Source of the DNA: Listeria monocytogenes
GTDB taxonomy: Bacteria; Bacillota; Bacilli; Lactobacillales; Listeriaceae
Direction: 5' to 3'
NCBI RefSeq assembly: GCF_041765605.1
Contig: NZ_CP168900.1
Location: 1,132,001-1,196,000 of the forward strand
Length of the DNA stretch: 64,000 bases
Position numbers and translations under genes: made by a program. The notes under the pieces were generated by a model, which was not told the origin of the DNA, searched no databases, and worked only from the letters and a program-made list of their open reading frames with translations. Shown here piece after piece: positions 43,766-55,383 of the stretch; the stretch's first letter is position 1, and every line of letters starts with the position of its first letter.

Positions 43766-43876
43766 CGATATCCAAAAACAACTTCTAAGGGAGCGAGTTG
43801 TCTTGATTAAGTAGATTTTCACGATGGGAAAGTTTCTTTGTGCTACAAGGAAATAGCTTATTTGCGTAAATCTCAA

Positions 43877-43911
43877 AAAGACGCCAAAGTTCTGTTTGGC
43901 GTCTTTTTTTA
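43877..43911 (+). terminator. Riboswitch 3 terminator
   Basis: 12-bp stem AAAGACGCCAAA / TTTGGCGTCTTT and a T-run, 26 bases before cbiA. Closes the cbi operon when B12 is present. Confidence 0.85.
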
Positions 43912-43936
43912 TGGCTAAAATGAAAGGTGAAAAAAG

Positions 43937-45295
43937 ATGAACAAAATCTTAATTGCGGCTGCATCAAGTGGGACTGGTAAAACGACTGTCACGCTTGGCA
44001 TTATGCATGCACTTAAAAAAAGAGGCTTGCGTGTTCAACCATTTAAAGTAGGTCCTGATTATATTGATACAAATTATCATCAAGCGATAACAGGCGTTGC
44101 ATCCATTAATTTAGACAGCTTTCTGATTGATGATGATGCTATGCTCGCTGCTCTTTTTGAAAAACACGGGCAATCAGCTGATATTTCGGTGATTGAAGGT
44201 GTAATGGGGCTGTTTGATGGGCTTGGTATTGATCGTGATAATTCGAGTACATCTTTTATTGCTAAATGCACGAAAACGCCTGTAATTTTAGTCGTGGATG
44301 GTAAAGCGATATCCACTTCTGCGGCGGCAATTGTGGATGGATTTAATCGTTTTGATCCGGAATTAACCATTGCTGGGGTGATTATTAATCGCGTTGCTTC
44401 AGAAAACCATTTTTCATTGATAAAAGGGGCGATTGAACGTTATACGGATGTACCTGTTTTAGGGTATTTGCCGAAAAATGCGGCGGTGGCACTTCCAGAA
44501 CGTCATCTCGGATTAGTCCCAAAAGAGGAAATGACGGAATTAGAAACGAAATGGGAGTTACTTGGTGATTTGATTGCGGAACATGTTGATTTAGATAGGT
44601 TGTTGGCGATTAGTAAGACTGGTGCGAATTTGACCGTACACCCACCAGAAATACAAGTACCGGACTTTTCGGGAATGCGCGTTGCTTATGCTCTCGACGC
44701 CGCATTTCATTTTTACTATCAAGATAACTTGGATTTTATTCGTTCAACTGGAGCCACACTGATTCCGTTTAGCCCGCTAGAAGAAAGGGAAGTCCCGGAC
44801 GCTGATTTTATTTATATCGGTGGTGGATTTCCGGAGGTTTTTGCGGAACAGCTAGCGAAGAACAAGTCAATGCGCGAATCGATTTTGGCGGCGCATGAAC
44901 AAGGCAAGCCAATATATGCCGAGTGTGGCGGATTGATGTATCTTGGTTCGAGTTTAGAAATGGAAGCTGAATCCTATGAAATGGTAGGGGTTTTTGATGG
45001 GGTTAGTAAGATGACAACGCGGCTTCGGAAGTTTGGCTACTGTATCGCGGAACCTTTAGAAGACACACTACTTGGTAAAAAAGGGACAGCTATTCGCGGT
45101 CATGAATTTCATCATTCTGTTTTTGAAACGAACGAACCAACACGTATGAAATTAACGAAAAAGCGGGATGGCGAAATTGTCAAAGAATGGCACGGCGGTT
45201 ATCAAAAAGGTAATACGTTCGCTAGTTACCTGCATATCCATTTCTATCAAAATCTATCGATAATAACGCATATGTTTGGAGCGATAGAGCGATGA
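43937..45295 (+). CDS. cbiA: CbiA, cobyrinate a,c-diamide synthase
   Basis: 452 residues. N-terminal P-loop ATPase ([15 protein letters not shown]), C-terminal class I glutamine amidotransferase with the cysteine in [11 protein letters not shown] and HEFHHSVF. It amidates carboxylates a and c. First gene behind riboswitch 3; overlaps cbiB by ATGA. Confidence 0.95.
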   Translation: MNKILIAAASSGTGKTTVTLGIMHALKKRGLRVQPFKVGPDYIDTNYHQAITGVASINLDSFLIDDDAMLAALFEKHGQSADISVIEGVMGLFDGLGIDRDNSSTSFIAKCTKTPVILVVDGKAISTSAAAIVDGFNRFDPELTIAGVIINRVASENHFSLIKGAIERYTDVPVLGYLPKNAAVALPERHLGLVPKEEMTELETKWELLGDLIAEHVDLDRLLAISKTGANLTVHPPEIQVPDFSGMRVAYALDAAFHFYYQDNLDFIRSTGATLIPFSPLEEREVPDADFIYIGGGFPEVFAEQLAKNKSMRESILAAHEQGKPIYAECGGLMYLGSSLEMEAESYEMVGVFDGVSKMTTRLRKFGYCIAEPLEDTLLGKKGTAIRGHEFHHSVFETNEPTRMKLTKKRDGEIVKEWHGGYQKGNTFASYLHIHFYQNLSIITHMFGAIER

Positions 45296-46239
45296 TATTG
45301 TTATTTTATACGTCATCATTCATTTTAGATTGCTTATTAGGTGATCCATATAGCTGGCCGCATCCTATTAAAGCGATCGGCAACTTGATTAAGTGGTTGA
45401 CTATTATTTTACGAAAAATCTTTCATGGTAAATCACTGTATTTTGCCGGGGGATTGCTATTTGTTCTCACGGTTGGTATGACCGGAGTTGTATCCTGGTT
45501 CATTCTATTTCTTAGTGCCAAAATTGCTTACTGGCTTTACGTAGCTGTTTTTGTTTACTTAGGCTATACGACGCTTGCGATGACTTGCCTTGCGAAAGAG
45601 GCTCGGAAAATACAGCGGACCTTGGCGGACGGGGATTTGGCTGCTGCAAGAGTGCAAGTGGGGATGATTGTTGGTCGGGATACAGATAAGTTAACCGCAG
45701 AAGAAATTAGTAAAGCAACGATAGAGACAGTGGCGGAAAATACAGCGGATGGCGTTATCGCACCACTTTTTTACTTATTCATTGGTGGGCCGGTGCTTGC
45801 TTTGATGTATAAAGCAGTTAATACACTGGATTCGATGGTCGGTTATAAAAACGAAAAATACCGCGCAATTGGTTTTGTTTCCGCGAAAATGGATGACATT
45901 GCCAATTTTATCCCAGCAAGATTAGCTTGGTTTTTCCTTGTCATTGCAAGTTTTATTTTAAGGTATGACGGACGTGCTTCTTGGCAAATCGGGCTTCGAG
46001 ATCGGAAAAATCATACGAGTCCTAATTGCGCTTATCCTGAAGGTGCAGTAGCAGGTGCGCTTCAGATCACGCTTGGTGGAACGCATGAGTACTTCGGTGA
46101 AACAGTTGTTAAACCAACCATTGGAAGTGGAACTAAACCCGTTTCAGAAAAAGAAATTAGCCAAACGATTCATTTGCTATACATGGCTTCAACAATCGCT
46201 TTTATCATGTTTGCAAGTATTTACCTACTATTATTTTAA
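45292..46239 (+). CDS. cbiB: CbiB, adenosylcobinamide-phosphate synthase
   Basis: 315-residue membrane protein with [19 protein letters not shown] at the start and [19 protein letters not shown] in the middle, both CbiB signatures. It attaches aminopropanol (phosphate) from PduX-CobD to adenosylcobyric acid. Confidence 0.94.
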   Translation: MILLFYTSSFILDCLLGDPYSWPHPIKAIGNLIKWLTIILRKIFHGKSLYFAGGLLFVLTVGMTGVVSWFILFLSAKIAYWLYVAVFVYLGYTTLAMTCLAKEARKIQRTLADGDLAAARVQVGMIVGRDTDKLTAEEISKATIETVAENTADGVIAPLFYLFIGGPVLALMYKAVNTLDSMVGYKNEKYRAIGFVSAKMDDIANFIPARLAWFFLVIASFILRYDGRASWQIGLRDRKNHTSPNCAYPEGAVAGALQITLGGTHEYFGETVVKPTIGSGTKPVSEKEISQTIHLLYMASTIAFIMFASIYLLLF

Positions 46240-46251
46240 AGGAGTGGCAAG

Positions 46252-46884
46252 ATGAACTATATTAAGAATCCAGCTAAAATTGAAGAGAAAAGCTTTGAAA
46301 TCATTCAACAAATTATTGATGATATTCGTCCAGATTACACATTTCAAAACAAGTTAGAGGAAGCGATTATCAAGCGTGCAATACATACGACAGCAGATTT
46401 TGATTACTTAGACAGCCTCGTTTTTCAACAAGATGCCATCGCGAAAATCATTCATGTTCTTCAAAATAAAGGAACTATTTTCACGGATACGAATATGGCA
46501 CTTAGTGGAATTAATAAACGACTTTTAGATGAACTTGGGTGTAAATATCATTGTTATGTGAGTGACCCAGAGACGATGGAGATTGCCAAACAGCATGGGA
46601 TTACACGCTCTATGGCTGGAATTAAACTCGCTTCTTTAAAAGATGGACCGAAACTATTTGTCCTCGGAAATGCGCCAACTGCGGTGTATAAAATTATCGA
46701 GATGACAGAAAGTGGGCAATTGCAAGCAGATGCAGTAGTGGCAGTACCGGTTGGTTTTGTCGGAGCGGCTGAATGTAAAGAGGAGATTTTAGAAACAGAT
46801 ATCCCAGCCATTGTCGCACGCGGTAGAAAAGGCGGTAGTAATCTTGCTGCAGCGATCATTAATGCAATCTTGATTACGATGTAA
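46252..46884 (+). CDS. cbiC: CbiC, cobalt-precorrin-8 methylmutase
   Basis: 210 residues with the catalytic histidine in KRAIHTTADFDY and AVPVGFVGAAECKE near the C-terminus. It moves the C11 methyl to C12 to make cobyrinate. RBS AAGGAGTGG. Confidence 0.94.
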   Translation: MNYIKNPAKIEEKSFEIIQQIIDDIRPDYTFQNKLEEAIIKRAIHTTADFDYLDSLVFQQDAIAKIIHVLQNKGTIFTDTNMALSGINKRLLDELGCKYHCYVSDPETMEIAKQHGITRSMAGIKLASLKDGPKLFVLGNAPTAVYKIIEMTESGQLQADAVVAVPVGFVGAAECKEEILETDIPAIVARGRKGGSNLAAAIINAILITM

Positions 46885-46899
46885 AGAAGGCGACGAGTA

Positions 46900-48021
46900 A
46901 TGGAAGATTTTATTTATTATAATGGCAAAAAATACCGTAAAGGCTATACGACTGGTACATGTGCGGCTGCGGCTGCTAAAGCTTGTGTGGAAATGATTCT
47001 AACGCAAGAAGAAGTGAGTGCAGTACAAGTCACAACTACTGGCGGAACGATTCTGGAAATCCCCGTGGCGTACCAAAAGTTTTCGAAAGACAAAGCCACA
47101 GCAGCGGTTCAAAAAGATGGTGGCGATGATATTGATGCGACACACGGAATGTGGATTTTTGTAGATGTTGATTTAACCGATAACGCGGAAGTCGTATTAG
47201 ATGGTGGTGTTGGTATCGGTCGCGCTACGCAAAAAGGAATTTCTGTGGCAGTAGGAGAAGCGGCGATTAATCCGGCACCGCGGAAAAATATTTTAGCAAC
47301 CGTGCGCGAATCACTTGGCGAAAATCGTGGTGCAAAGATATTAGTCTACGCACCAGAAGGAGAAGAGCGCGCGAAACGAACCATGAATAGCAATTTAGGA
47401 ATTATCGGTGGAATTTCTATTTTAGGAACGACGGGCATTGTTACGCCGATGTCGGATGAAGGCTGGAAAAAATCATTATCAATGGAACTTGAAATGAAAC
47501 GTAATCAAGGTCTCGACCAAATTATTCTTGTTCCCGGTAATTACGGGGATGATTTTGTTCAAAATACGCTTGGTTTTTCAAGCGGAAATATTGTTTCCAT
47601 GAGTAATTTCGTTGGTTATATGTTAAAAGAAACACAGCGTCTAGCTTTCAAAAAAGTGCTAATGGTTGGTCATTTTGGCAAATTGGTGAAGGTTTCAGCA
47701 GGGATTTTTACGACGTACAGTAAAGATGCAGATGCGCGGGCGGAAATTTTAGTCGCTAATTTAGCTTTGCTCGGTGCGCCGCTATCGCTTTTACAAGCAG
47801 TAGAGAAGTGCAATACGACAGAGGCAGCAGGCGAATTCATTGAAGAAGCTGGCTTTACCCAAGTATATGACGTCATTGTGCAAAAAATCAAAGCAAGATC
47901 AGAACGATTTTTGAAATTCACGAAACCGAGTGTAGAAGTCGATGTAGTTACTTTTTCGACCGAACGTGGGTTGCTTGCTGCAACGAAAGATATCGATGTA
48001 CTCCGGGAGGAATGGCGATGA
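46900..48021 (+). CDS. cbiD: CbiD, cobalt-precorrin-5B C1-methyltransferase
   Basis: 373 residues with [17 protein letters not shown] at the N-terminus and [18 protein letters not shown] in the C-terminal half. CbiD methylates C1 with SAM in the anaerobic route. Overlaps cbiE by ATGA. Confidence 0.94.
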   Translation: MEDFIYYNGKKYRKGYTTGTCAAAAAKACVEMILTQEEVSAVQVTTTGGTILEIPVAYQKFSKDKATAAVQKDGGDDIDATHGMWIFVDVDLTDNAEVVLDGGVGIGRATQKGISVAVGEAAINPAPRKNILATVRESLGENRGAKILVYAPEGEERAKRTMNSNLGIIGGISILGTTGIVTPMSDEGWKKSLSMELEMKRNQGLDQIILVPGNYGDDFVQNTLGFSSGNIVSMSNFVGYMLKETQRLAFKKVLMVGHFGKLVKVSAGIFTTYSKDADARAEILVANLALLGAPLSLLQAVEKCNTTEAAGEFIEEAGFTQVYDVIVQKIKARSERFLKFTKPSVEVDVVTFSTERGLLAATKDIDVLREEWR

Positions 48022-48614
48022 TTACAGTAGTTGGAATTGGACCAGGAGATACAAATTTGCTAATAAACGAAGCAAAACAAGCGTTAAATACCGCCGAAAT
48101 AGTGTATGGGTCAACAAGACAATTACAAGAAATCGCAGAACTAACGACAGCAACGCCAATGCTTTTGCCAAAAAAACTAGCAGATTTGAAAAACATCCCG
48201 CATCAAAACAAAAACGTGGTTATTCTAGCTTCCGGAGATCCACTATTATATGGGATTGGCAACTGGGCGCTGGCAAATTTTTCAGAAGATATCCGGATTG
48301 TTCCGGGAATTAGTGCGATTCAAATGATGTTTCATCGAATTCAATTACCGATGAATAACTGTTTTATTACGAGTAGCCACGGTAAAAAGCCAAACTTCGA
48401 CTTCTTGTTACAACACGAAAAAGTCGCGATGGTAACAGATACAATCATTGGTCCGTATGAAATCGCTGCTGAAATTTTACAACGTGGCTTAAAAAAAATC
48501 CTATTTATTGGAGAAAATTTGAGTTCAAAAGAGGAACGAATTCATAAGTTGAAACCAGAACAAGTAGCAAAAAAATACGATATGAATGTAGTGGTGATTG
48601 TAGATGAAGGATGA
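48018..48614 (+). CDS. cbiE: CbiE, cobalt-precorrin-7 C5-methyltransferase
   Basis: 198 residues; ATG 48018 has GGGAGG seven bases upstream, while ATG 48012 would be too close. [13 protein letters not shown] is the SAM-binding start of the class III methyltransferases. Works with CbiT, a separate gene here rather than a CobL-like fusion. Overlaps cbiT by 11 bases. Confidence 0.92.
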   Translation: MITVVGIGPGDTNLLINEAKQALNTAEIVYGSTRQLQEIAELTTATPMLLPKKLADLKNIPHQNKNVVILASGDPLLYGIGNWALANFSEDIRIVPGISAIQMMFHRIQLPMNNCFITSSHGKKPNFDFLLQHEKVAMVTDTIIGPYEIAAEILQRGLKKILFIGENLSSKEERIHKLKPEQVAKKYDMNVVVIVDEG

Positions 48615-49173
48615 GGTTTTTATTCGTGGAAAAGTACCGATGACAAAAGCAGAAGTACGAGCAGCAAGCATTGATTTACTTAACTTAAATGAGACATCAA
48701 AGAAATTACTAGATGTTGGTGCGGGAACTGGGAGCGTTGGTCTTCAAGTTGCTTGTAATTTCCCGAAAATCCAAGTTACTGCGATTGAACGAAAACCAGA
48801 TGCAGTGGATTTAATTAAACAAAATCAAGCGAAATTTGGATTAGAAAATGTAACAGTTATCGAAGCATACGCGCCAATTGAATTGCCTGAAAAGGAAACC
48901 TTTGATGCTATTTTTATTGGTGGAAGTGGTGGCAATTTAACCGATATTATCGACTGGTCGTTGGCACATTTGAACCCGAGAGGCAGTTTGGTACTTAATT
49001 TTATTTTGCTTGAAAATGCGTTAACTGCAATGAACCATTTGGAAAAATTAACAGTGAACGAATTAACGATGAAACAAATCCAAGTTTCGAGTTGGCATAA
49101 ACTTGGAGCAGGTCATTATTTTGAACCACAAAATCCAACCGTCATTATCGGCTGTAAAAAACTAGAGGAGTGA
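48604..49173 (+). CDS. cbiT: CbiT, cobalt-precorrin-6B C15-methyltransferase (decarboxylating)
   Basis: 189 residues, class I SAM methyltransferase ([15 protein letters not shown]). It methylates C15 and decarboxylates the C12 acetate. Start is inside the end of cbiE. Confidence 0.93.
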   Translation: MKDEVFIRGKVPMTKAEVRAASIDLLNLNETSKKLLDVGAGTGSVGLQVACNFPKIQVTAIERKPDAVDLIKQNQAKFGLENVTVIEAYAPIELPEKETFDAIFIGGSGGNLTDIIDWSLAHLNPRGSLVLNFILLENALTAMNHLEKLTVNELTMKQIQVSSWHKLGAGHYFEPQNPTVIIGCKKLEE

Positions 49174-49178
49174 AGAAA

Positions 49179-49928
49179 ATGGCAGAAGTACATTTCGTCG
49201 GAGCAGGACCAGGAGATAAAGAGTTAATTACCTTAAAAGGATATCAATTATTAAAAGAGGCGGATGTCGTTATTTATGCAGGGTCGCTCGTAAACCCGGA
49301 GTTGCTAGAATATTGTAAACCAGACTGCGAAATCCATAATAGTGCAAGTATGAATTTAATCGAAATCATTGACTGTATGGAAGCGGGCGTGACTGCTGGT
49401 AAAGAAGTGGTTCGTTTGCAAACCGGAGACTTTTCTATTTATGGTTCGATTCGTGAACAGGTCGAGGAAATGAAAAAACGTTCGATTCCCTTCACTTGTA
49501 CACCGGGCGTGAGCTCATTCCTTGGCGCGGCAAGCAGTTTTGGAGTGGAGTATACAGTTCCTGAAGTAAGTCAGAGTGTAATTATTACCCGAATGGCTGG
49601 CAGAACTCCAGTACCATCGCGCGAATCTCTTCGTTCATACGCGGCACACCAAACTTCAATGGTAATTTTCTTGTCCGTTCAAGGTATTAGAAAAGTCGTT
49701 TCTGAATTAATTAAAGGCGGTTATAAACCAGAAACCCCAGCAGCTGTCATTTACAAAGCGACTTGGGCGGAAGAAAAGAAAGTAACCGGCACGTTAGAAG
49801 ATATCGCAGAAAAAGTAACAGAAGCCGGAATTACGAAAACGGCACTTATTATGGTCGGGGATTTCCTTGGAGAAGAGTTTTATTATTCTAAGCTATACGA
49901 CAAGGATTTCAAACATGAATATAGATAA
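49179..49928 (+). CDS. cbiF: CbiF, cobalt-precorrin-4 C11-methyltransferase
   Basis: 249 residues from ATG 49179 (GAGGAG eight bases before). [18 protein letters not shown] and [10 protein letters not shown] are CbiF/CobM features. Overlaps cbiG by 14 bases. Confidence 0.94.
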   Translation: MAEVHFVGAGPGDKELITLKGYQLLKEADVVIYAGSLVNPELLEYCKPDCEIHNSASMNLIEIIDCMEAGVTAGKEVVRLQTGDFSIYGSIREQVEEMKKRSIPFTCTPGVSSFLGAASSFGVEYTVPEVSQSVIITRMAGRTPVPSRESLRSYAAHQTSMVIFLSVQGIRKVVSELIKGGYKPETPAAVIYKATWAEEKKVTGTLEDIAEKVTEAGITKTALIMVGDFLGEEFYYSKLYDKDFKHEYR

Positions 49929-50946
49929 ACTGGCGATTATTGCTGTCACAGAACGTGGTCGCGATTTAGCAGTAACGTTAACAAAAAAGGTAGCAGCTAC
50001 GATTTTTGTACCAGAAAAGCATTGCAATGAGCTAACGAATTCTTTAACGCCGGATTTTGGAACAGCGATGCGCGAAATTTTCACGAAATATCAAGCATTG
50101 ATTTGTATTATGGCGACTGGAATTGCGGTTCGGACACTTGCTCCAGTGATAGAAGATAAGCTGTCAGATCCAGCAGTACTTGTCATGGATGAACATGGGA
50201 AATTTATTATCAGCTTGCTTTCAGGACATGTTGGTGGCGCAAATGAACTAACCGAACAAATCGCTGCGATAACTGGCGGTGCGGCAGTAATTACAACCGC
50301 AACAGACCGCGCGAATGTAGCTGCCATTGATAACATTGCCAAAGAACTAAATGGTTATCTACCTGATTTTAAAGCAACAACGAAACGCATCAATGGTTTA
50401 CTTGCAGCAGGAAAAGAAGTTGGTTTGTACATCGATGAGCCACTAGAAATAGATACGCGCGGTTTTACAATGGAAGAAGTTAGCCCGCAAGTTTACATTT
50501 CAACTAAAAATAAACTGCAGGTGGCGACACATGAACGCATCCAGCTGGTACCTAAGCAATTTATCCTCGGGGTCGGTTGCAGAAAAGGCGTTTCAGCGGA
50601 AACGATAGATGCAGCATTTACACATTTTTGTGAACAAGAAAACATACACCCGCGGGCATTCCGTGAGATTCATAGTATTACTTTAAAAGCGGAAGAACCG
50701 GCAATTCTTCATTTAGCGGAGAAATGGCGTGTCCCATTTATTGTCCATCCAGCAGAAGAATTACAAACAGTTGCTGGAAAATATCCAACATCCGCTTTTG
50801 TTCAAAAAACTGTTCAAGTAGGGAATGTCGCCCTATCGTCAGCAGATATTGGTAGTAACGGAAACGTTGTTACAAGCCGATTTGCTGAAAATGGCGTGAC
50901 TTTCGCAGCAGGGAAATTAACTAAAAATAGTGAGGTGGCAAAATGA
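49915..50946 (+). CDS. cbiG: CbiG, cobalt-precorrin-5A hydrolase
   Basis: 343 residues from ATG 49915 (AAGGA upstream); the longer frame would be read from inside cbiF. N-terminal AITERG-type and [15 protein letters not shown] region, C-terminal [18 protein letters not shown]. Opens the ring-A lactone with loss of acetaldehyde. Confidence 0.93.
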   Translation: MNIDKLAIIAVTERGRDLAVTLTKKVAATIFVPEKHCNELTNSLTPDFGTAMREIFTKYQALICIMATGIAVRTLAPVIEDKLSDPAVLVMDEHGKFIISLLSGHVGGANELTEQIAAITGGAAVITTATDRANVAAIDNIAKELNGYLPDFKATTKRINGLLAAGKEVGLYIDEPLEIDTRGFTMEEVSPQVYISTKNKLQVATHERIQLVPKQFILGVGCRKGVSAETIDAAFTHFCEQENIHPRAFREIHSITLKAEEPAILHLAEKWRVPFIVHPAEELQTVAGKYPTSAFVQKTVQVGNVALSSADIGSNGNVVTSRFAENGVTFAAGKLTKNSEVAK

Positions 50947-51668
50947 TTTATGTAATCGGAATTGGCCCAGGAGATAAACGATTAATGACTGGTGAAGCAC
51001 TGCAAGCAATAGAAGACGCGGAGGTGATTGTTGGTTATGTAACGTACATCAAACTCATCAAAGAGCTAATCAAAGATAAAGAAGTAGTGAAAACAGGCAT
51101 GCGCCGCGAAATCGATCGTTGCCAAGAAGCCGTTGATATCGCACTAACAGGAAAAAAAGTAGCCGTTGTTTCAAGTGGCGATGCAGGAATTTACGGTATG
51201 GCTGGTCTAGTTTTAGAACTCGCAGAAAAAAGTAACCCAAATTTAGAAGTCAAAGTGATTCCAGGAATTACTGCAAGTATTGGAGCCGCTGCTGTTCTCG
51301 GTGCACCAATCATGCATGATTTTTGCCATATTAGTTTAAGCGATTTAATGACACCGTGGGAAGTAATCGAAAAACGTCTAACCCACGCTGCAATGGCCGA
51401 TTTTGTTGTCTGTTTTTACAATCCAAGAAGTAAAGGCCGCGCCAATCATTTAGCCAACGCTTTTCAAAAGATGATGGAGTATAAATCAGGGGACACAGTT
51501 GTTGGTATTGTGAAAGATGTCGGTCGAAAAGAAGAGCGAAAAATCATTACAACGATGCGAGATATCGATTATGAATTAGTGGATATGACAACGATGGTGA
51601 TTGTAGGAAACAAAGAAACCTACGTGAAAAATGGCAAAATGATCACACCACGAGGTTACACACTATGA
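50943..51668 (+). CDS. cbiH: CbiH, cobalt-precorrin-3 C17-methyltransferase
   Basis: 241 residues; YVIGIGPGDKRLMTGEA, SSGDAGIYGMAGL and CFYNPRSKGR are typical. It methylates C17 and causes ring contraction. ATGA overlaps at both ends. Confidence 0.94.
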   Translation: MIYVIGIGPGDKRLMTGEALQAIEDAEVIVGYVTYIKLIKELIKDKEVVKTGMRREIDRCQEAVDIALTGKKVAVVSSGDAGIYGMAGLVLELAEKSNPNLEVKVIPGITASIGAAAVLGAPIMHDFCHISLSDLMTPWEVIEKRLTHAAMADFVVCFYNPRSKGRANHLANAFQKMMEYKSGDTVVGIVKDVGRKEERKIITTMRDIDYELVDMTTMVIVGNKETYVKNGKMITPRGYTL

Positions 51669-52417
51669 TTTTCGTGCTAGGAGGAACTTCGGATAGCTTG
51701 GCGATTAGTGACTGGCTAACGGAAAAAAAGCAAGCCTTTATCCTTTCTGTTGCAACCGATTACGGAGAAACTTTAGCGAAACAACATGCCGAAAACGTAT
51801 TTTGTGGCAGATTATCAAAAGAAGAAATGCTCCTAAAATGGAACGCTGAAAATGTTCACCTCGTTATTGATGCGACTCATCCTTTTGCGACCATTGTTTC
51901 TGAAACAGCGATGGAAGCATGCAAAGAAGCAGACATTCCTTATATTCGTTTTGAACGCACTAGTGAACAAACAGATAATACTTATTTGGTAGCAGATATC
52001 GAGGAAGCTTGTACAGTTGCAATGAAACTTGGGAAACGAATTTTTCTTACAACTGGTAGTAAAAATTTACCAGAATTCGTAGCTGGTTTAAACAATCGAC
52101 ATATCATCGCTCGTATTTTACCAGTGTCTGATGTAATTCGTTCAGCCGAAGAACTAGGTCTCGTTGCCGACCAGATCATTGGCATGAAAGGACCGTTCAC
52201 CAAAGAAGCGAACCGAACACAACTAGAAATGACTGGGGCAGATGTATTAATCACTAAAGAGAGTGGAAAACAAGGTGGCTTTCAAGAAAAACTCGCAGCT
52301 GCCGCAGAATTAAATATTCCAGTTATTGTGATTCGCCGTAAAAAATTAAATTATCCAATCGAAATAAATCATTTAAGCGAACTATCAGAAATTTTAACTC
52401 AATTGGAGGTCTACTAA
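51665..52417 (+). CDS. cbiJ: CbiJ, cobalt-precorrin-6A reductase
   Basis: 250 residues, VLGGTSDSLAISDWL at the start, IDATHPFA in the middle, and MKGPFTKEANR, the CbiJ/CobK hallmarks. NADH-dependent reduction of the macrocycle. Ends TAATG into the next gene. Confidence 0.93.
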   Translation: MIFVLGGTSDSLAISDWLTEKKQAFILSVATDYGETLAKQHAENVFCGRLSKEEMLLKWNAENVHLVIDATHPFATIVSETAMEACKEADIPYIRFERTSEQTDNTYLVADIEEACTVAMKLGKRIFLTTGSKNLPEFVAGLNNRHIIARILPVSDVIRSAEELGLVADQIIGMKGPFTKEANRTQLEMTGADVLITKESGKQGGFQEKLAAAAELNIPVIVIRRKKLNYPIEINHLSELSEILTQLEVY

Positions 52418-53898
52418 TGGGAAAAGTCATGTTAATTGGTGCAGGTCCTGGAGATGCACAGTTGCTAACCGTGAAAGGCTTAGCTGCACTGCGAAAGGCA
52501 GATGTTATTGTATACGATCGCCTCGTTGAACCAGCGATGCTCCAAGAACGAAAAGCTAGTTGTAAACTCATTTATGTCGGAAAAGAACCACTTCATCATC
52601 CAATTCCCCAAGAGGAAATCGAACAAATTCTTGTTAGAGAGGCTGCGACAAATGAGCTGGTTGTTCGTCTAAAAGCAGGAGACCCTTATGTGTTTGGTCG
52701 CGGCGGGGAAGAAGGAGAGACACTCTATAAAGCGGGAATTCCATTTGAAGTTATTCCTGGAATCACATCCGCGATTGGTGGGCTTGCCTACGCTGGAATT
52801 CCAGTAACCCATCGTGATTTTGCTTCGAGTTTTCACGTGATTACTGGACATTTGAAAAAAGGACGTGATCCACTAGATTGGGAAGCCCTTGCTAGACTGG
52901 AAGGTACGCTCGTTTTCCTAATGGGAATGACTAATTTACCTAATATTTGTGCGAACCTACTAGAAAATGGTCGAAAAGCCGAAACGGGTGTTGCGATTGT
53001 ACAATGGGCATCTCGCGGCAAACAATTAACGGTTACCGGGAACTTACAAAACATCGAACAAAAAGTAGCGGAGTCTGGTATTTCTTCGCCGGCACTTATT
53101 GTCGTTGGTGATGTGGTGAGCTTACGACCACAGCTTAACTTCTTTGAGGAAATGCCTCTTTTCCATACAAAAGTATTACTTCCAAGAGCACGAGCTGGAA
53201 AAAGTATGCTCGCGGAACAAATTCGCGATTTGGGCGGAGAAGTAACTATGTATCCAAATATTCAAGTAGTCGATGTTGCGCCAACGAAAACAAGGGAAGC
53301 GCTAATCGAAATAAACGAACTTCTTTTCACATCTAAAGAAGCGGTAGAACGATTTTTCGACTATTTAACCAAGCTTGATTTAGATATTCGTTCTCTAAAA
53401 AATACCCATCTTACTGCTATTGGCAAACAAACAAAAGAAGCTTTTAGTGAAAAAGGAATTATTCCAGATAGTTTTATTAAAAGACGGAGCACGGAATTAA
53501 TTTTGGAGCATTTACCACGGTTACAGAAAAATGCGAGCAACTTAATTATCGGAAGCATAGTTGATACGTCGGAAGTTAACGCAATTTTAGCAGAAGTGGA
53601 AGCGATGGAAATGATGCCGTTATATGATATGCGTCCTGTGACAGAACGACCATTTGACCTTGCAAGCTTTGAACAAGTTTGTTTCTCAAGTTCGCGTTCC
53701 GTTCAAAATTTACTCGACGTACTAACAACCGAAGAAAAAGCCATTTTACAAACGAAAACAATTCTTTCCATTGGAAGGTTCACGAGCGCAACGTTAGCAT
53801 CATTCGGTATCAACAACTTTATCGAAGCCGAAAGCGCCACACCAGAGAGCTTAATTGAACTAATCCAAAAAACAAAATTAGAAGGAGTACCACAATGA
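52417..53898 (+). CDS. cobA-hemD: Fused uroporphyrinogen-III C-methyltransferase (CobA) and uroporphyrinogen-III synthase (HemD)
   Basis: 493 residues. Residues 1-245 are CobA/SUMT (IGAGPGDAQLLTVKGL, LKAGDPYVFGRGGEE, PGITSAIGG). Residues about 255-490 are a HemD-like two-lobed synthase (VLLPRARAGKSMLAEQI). The fusion channels hydroxymethylbilane to precorrin-2, committing it to B12 rather than haem. Located inside the cbi operon. Confidence 0.93.
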   Translation: MGKVMLIGAGPGDAQLLTVKGLAALRKADVIVYDRLVEPAMLQERKASCKLIYVGKEPLHHPIPQEEIEQILVREAATNELVVRLKAGDPYVFGRGGEEGETLYKAGIPFEVIPGITSAIGGLAYAGIPVTHRDFASSFHVITGHLKKGRDPLDWEALARLEGTLVFLMGMTNLPNICANLLENGRKAETGVAIVQWASRGKQLTVTGNLQNIEQKVAESGISSPALIVVGDVVSLRPQLNFFEEMPLFHTKVLLPRARAGKSMLAEQIRDLGGEVTMYPNIQVVDVAPTKTREALIEINELLFTSKEAVERFFDYLTKLDLDIRSLKNTHLTAIGKQTKEAFSEKGIIPDSFIKRRSTELILEHLPRLQKNASNLIIGSIVDTSEVNAILAEVEAMEMMPLYDMRPVTERPFDLASFEQVCFSSSRSVQNLLDVLTTEEKAILQTKTILSIGRFTSATLASFGINNFIEAESATPESLIELIQKTKLEGVPQ

Positions 53899-54680
53899 AA
53901 AAAGCGATTTTAGTCGTTAGTTTTGGCACAAGTTATCCTGAAACAAGAGAAAAAACGATTGAAGCCTGTGAAAAAAAAGTGGCCCAAGAATTTCCAGATT
54001 ACAACGTGTTTCGTGCATTCACATCCAATAAAATCATCAAAAAACTAAAAACTCGTGACAATATGCATATTAACACACCAAGCCAAGCATTAAACCAACT
54101 AAAGGAATTAGGCTACAAAGAAGTCATTATTCAGTCGCTACATATTATTAGTGGTGGTGAATTTGAAAAAATCACTGCACAGGTGGAAAAATTCAAGCCG
54201 GATTTCGATTCCATTATTGTTAGCCAACCGTTACTTGATTCGATGGAAGATTACGAAAAAGCAATCGAAGCCATTCGCCACCAAATGCCACCTTTAAAAG
54301 AACAAGAAGCGTTAATTCTCATGGGACACGGGTCGAAACATCATGCTTTCAGTGCTTATGCATGCCTTGACCATATGTTGTTAAACGAACCAATTTACCT
54401 TTGTGCGGTAGAAAGTTACCCGGGTCTTGACCAAGTAATTGAACGATTACAACAAGCAAATATAAAAAAAGCGCACCTAATGCCGTTTATGCTTGTAGCA
54501 GGTGATCACGCTACGAACGATATGGCTTCTGATGACGAGGATTCTTGGAAAAGCACGCTGGAACAAGCAGGCATACAAACCGAATGTCATTTGCAAGGTC
54601 TAGGCGAAAATCCGCTTATCCAAGCTCAATTTATCGATCACATCCACACGGCAATAGAAAGGGTGAAAGCACGTGGCTAA
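53895..54680 (+). CDS. cbiK: CbiK, anaerobic sirohydrochlorin cobaltochelatase
   Basis: 261 residues with KAILVVSFGTSYPETREKTIEA and metal/tetrapyrrole histidines in QSLHIISGGEFEKI and LMGHGSKHHAF. Inserts cobalt into sirohydrochlorin made by CobA and the dehydrogenase at 2415. Overlaps its neighbours on both sides. Confidence 0.93.
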   Translation: MKKAILVVSFGTSYPETREKTIEACEKKVAQEFPDYNVFRAFTSNKIIKKLKTRDNMHINTPSQALNQLKELGYKEVIIQSLHIISGGEFEKITAQVEKFKPDFDSIIVSQPLLDSMEDYEKAIEAIRHQMPPLKEQEALILMGHGSKHHAFSAYACLDHMLLNEPIYLCAVESYPGLDQVIERLQQANIKKAHLMPFMLVAGDHATNDMASDDEDSWKSTLEQAGIQTECHLQGLGENPLIQAQFIDHIHTAIERVKARG

Positions 54681-55383
54681 ATTTTACGGCATTGGTACAG
54701 GTCCTGGAGACAGCAAGTTAGTCACGATGGAAGCGGCAGAAAGACTCGGAAATTTAGCAATTCTCTACACGCCACAACCCAAAAAAGGCGGCGAAAGTTT
54801 AGCTAAGAAAATCGTCAGCCCTTATTTAAAAGATACATTAATCATTAAAGAACGCCATTTTCCAATGAGTTACAACAAAGAAGAAAAAATGCTTGCATGG
54901 AAAGAAATCGCCGAAGAAATCAAAGCAGATGTTCAAAACGGGCATGATGTTGGTTTCATCACACTCGGCGACCCAATGGTTTACAGCACTTATAGCTATT
55001 TACTCGAATTATTAAAAGGAGAAATTGAAACAGTGACACTCGCAGGTATTTCGTCCTTTTCCAATATCGCCTCCAAGATTGAATTACCACTCGTAATGGA
55101 CGAGGAAAGTTTCGCTGTCATCCCTGTAACAGCAGGTGCTGAAAAAATCGAACAAGCGCTCACTTTATTTGACACAGTTGTCTTAATGAAAGCAGCAAGT
55201 AATTTACCCCTTCTTACGACATTACTAAAAAAACTGAATTTACTTGATGCAGCAGTAGTAGTAAGCGATGTTGCCATGGCGACAGAAAAAATCACTTACA
55301 GCATGAGAGATATAAATCCAGAAGAAAAAATGTCATACTTTACCACGATTATCGTGAAAAAAAGAAGGGAGCAATATAAATGA
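54673..55383 (+). CDS. cbiL: CbiL, cobalt-factor II C20-methyltransferase
   Basis: 236 residues from GTG 54673, eight bases inside cbiK. GIGTGPGDSKLVTMEAAE and LGDPMVYSTYSYL are the CbiL/CobI signatures. Confidence 0.94.
   Translation: MAKFYGIGTGPGDSKLVTMEAAERLGNLAILYTPQPKKGGESLAKKIVSPYLKDTLIIKERHFPMSYNKEEKMLAWKEIAEEIKADVQNGHDVGFITLGDPMVYSTYSYLLELLKGEIETVTLAGISSFSNIASKIELPLVMDEESFAVIPVTAGAEKIEQALTLFDTVVLMKAASNLPLLTTLLKKLNLLDAAVVVSDVAMATEKITYSMRDINPEEKMSYFTTIIVKKRREQYK

Noticed and set aside
43617-43814. 65-codon plus-strand frame
   Set aside because: It lies wholly within riboswitch 3, has no RBS-start match worth keeping, and its codons are explained by the conserved RNA core.
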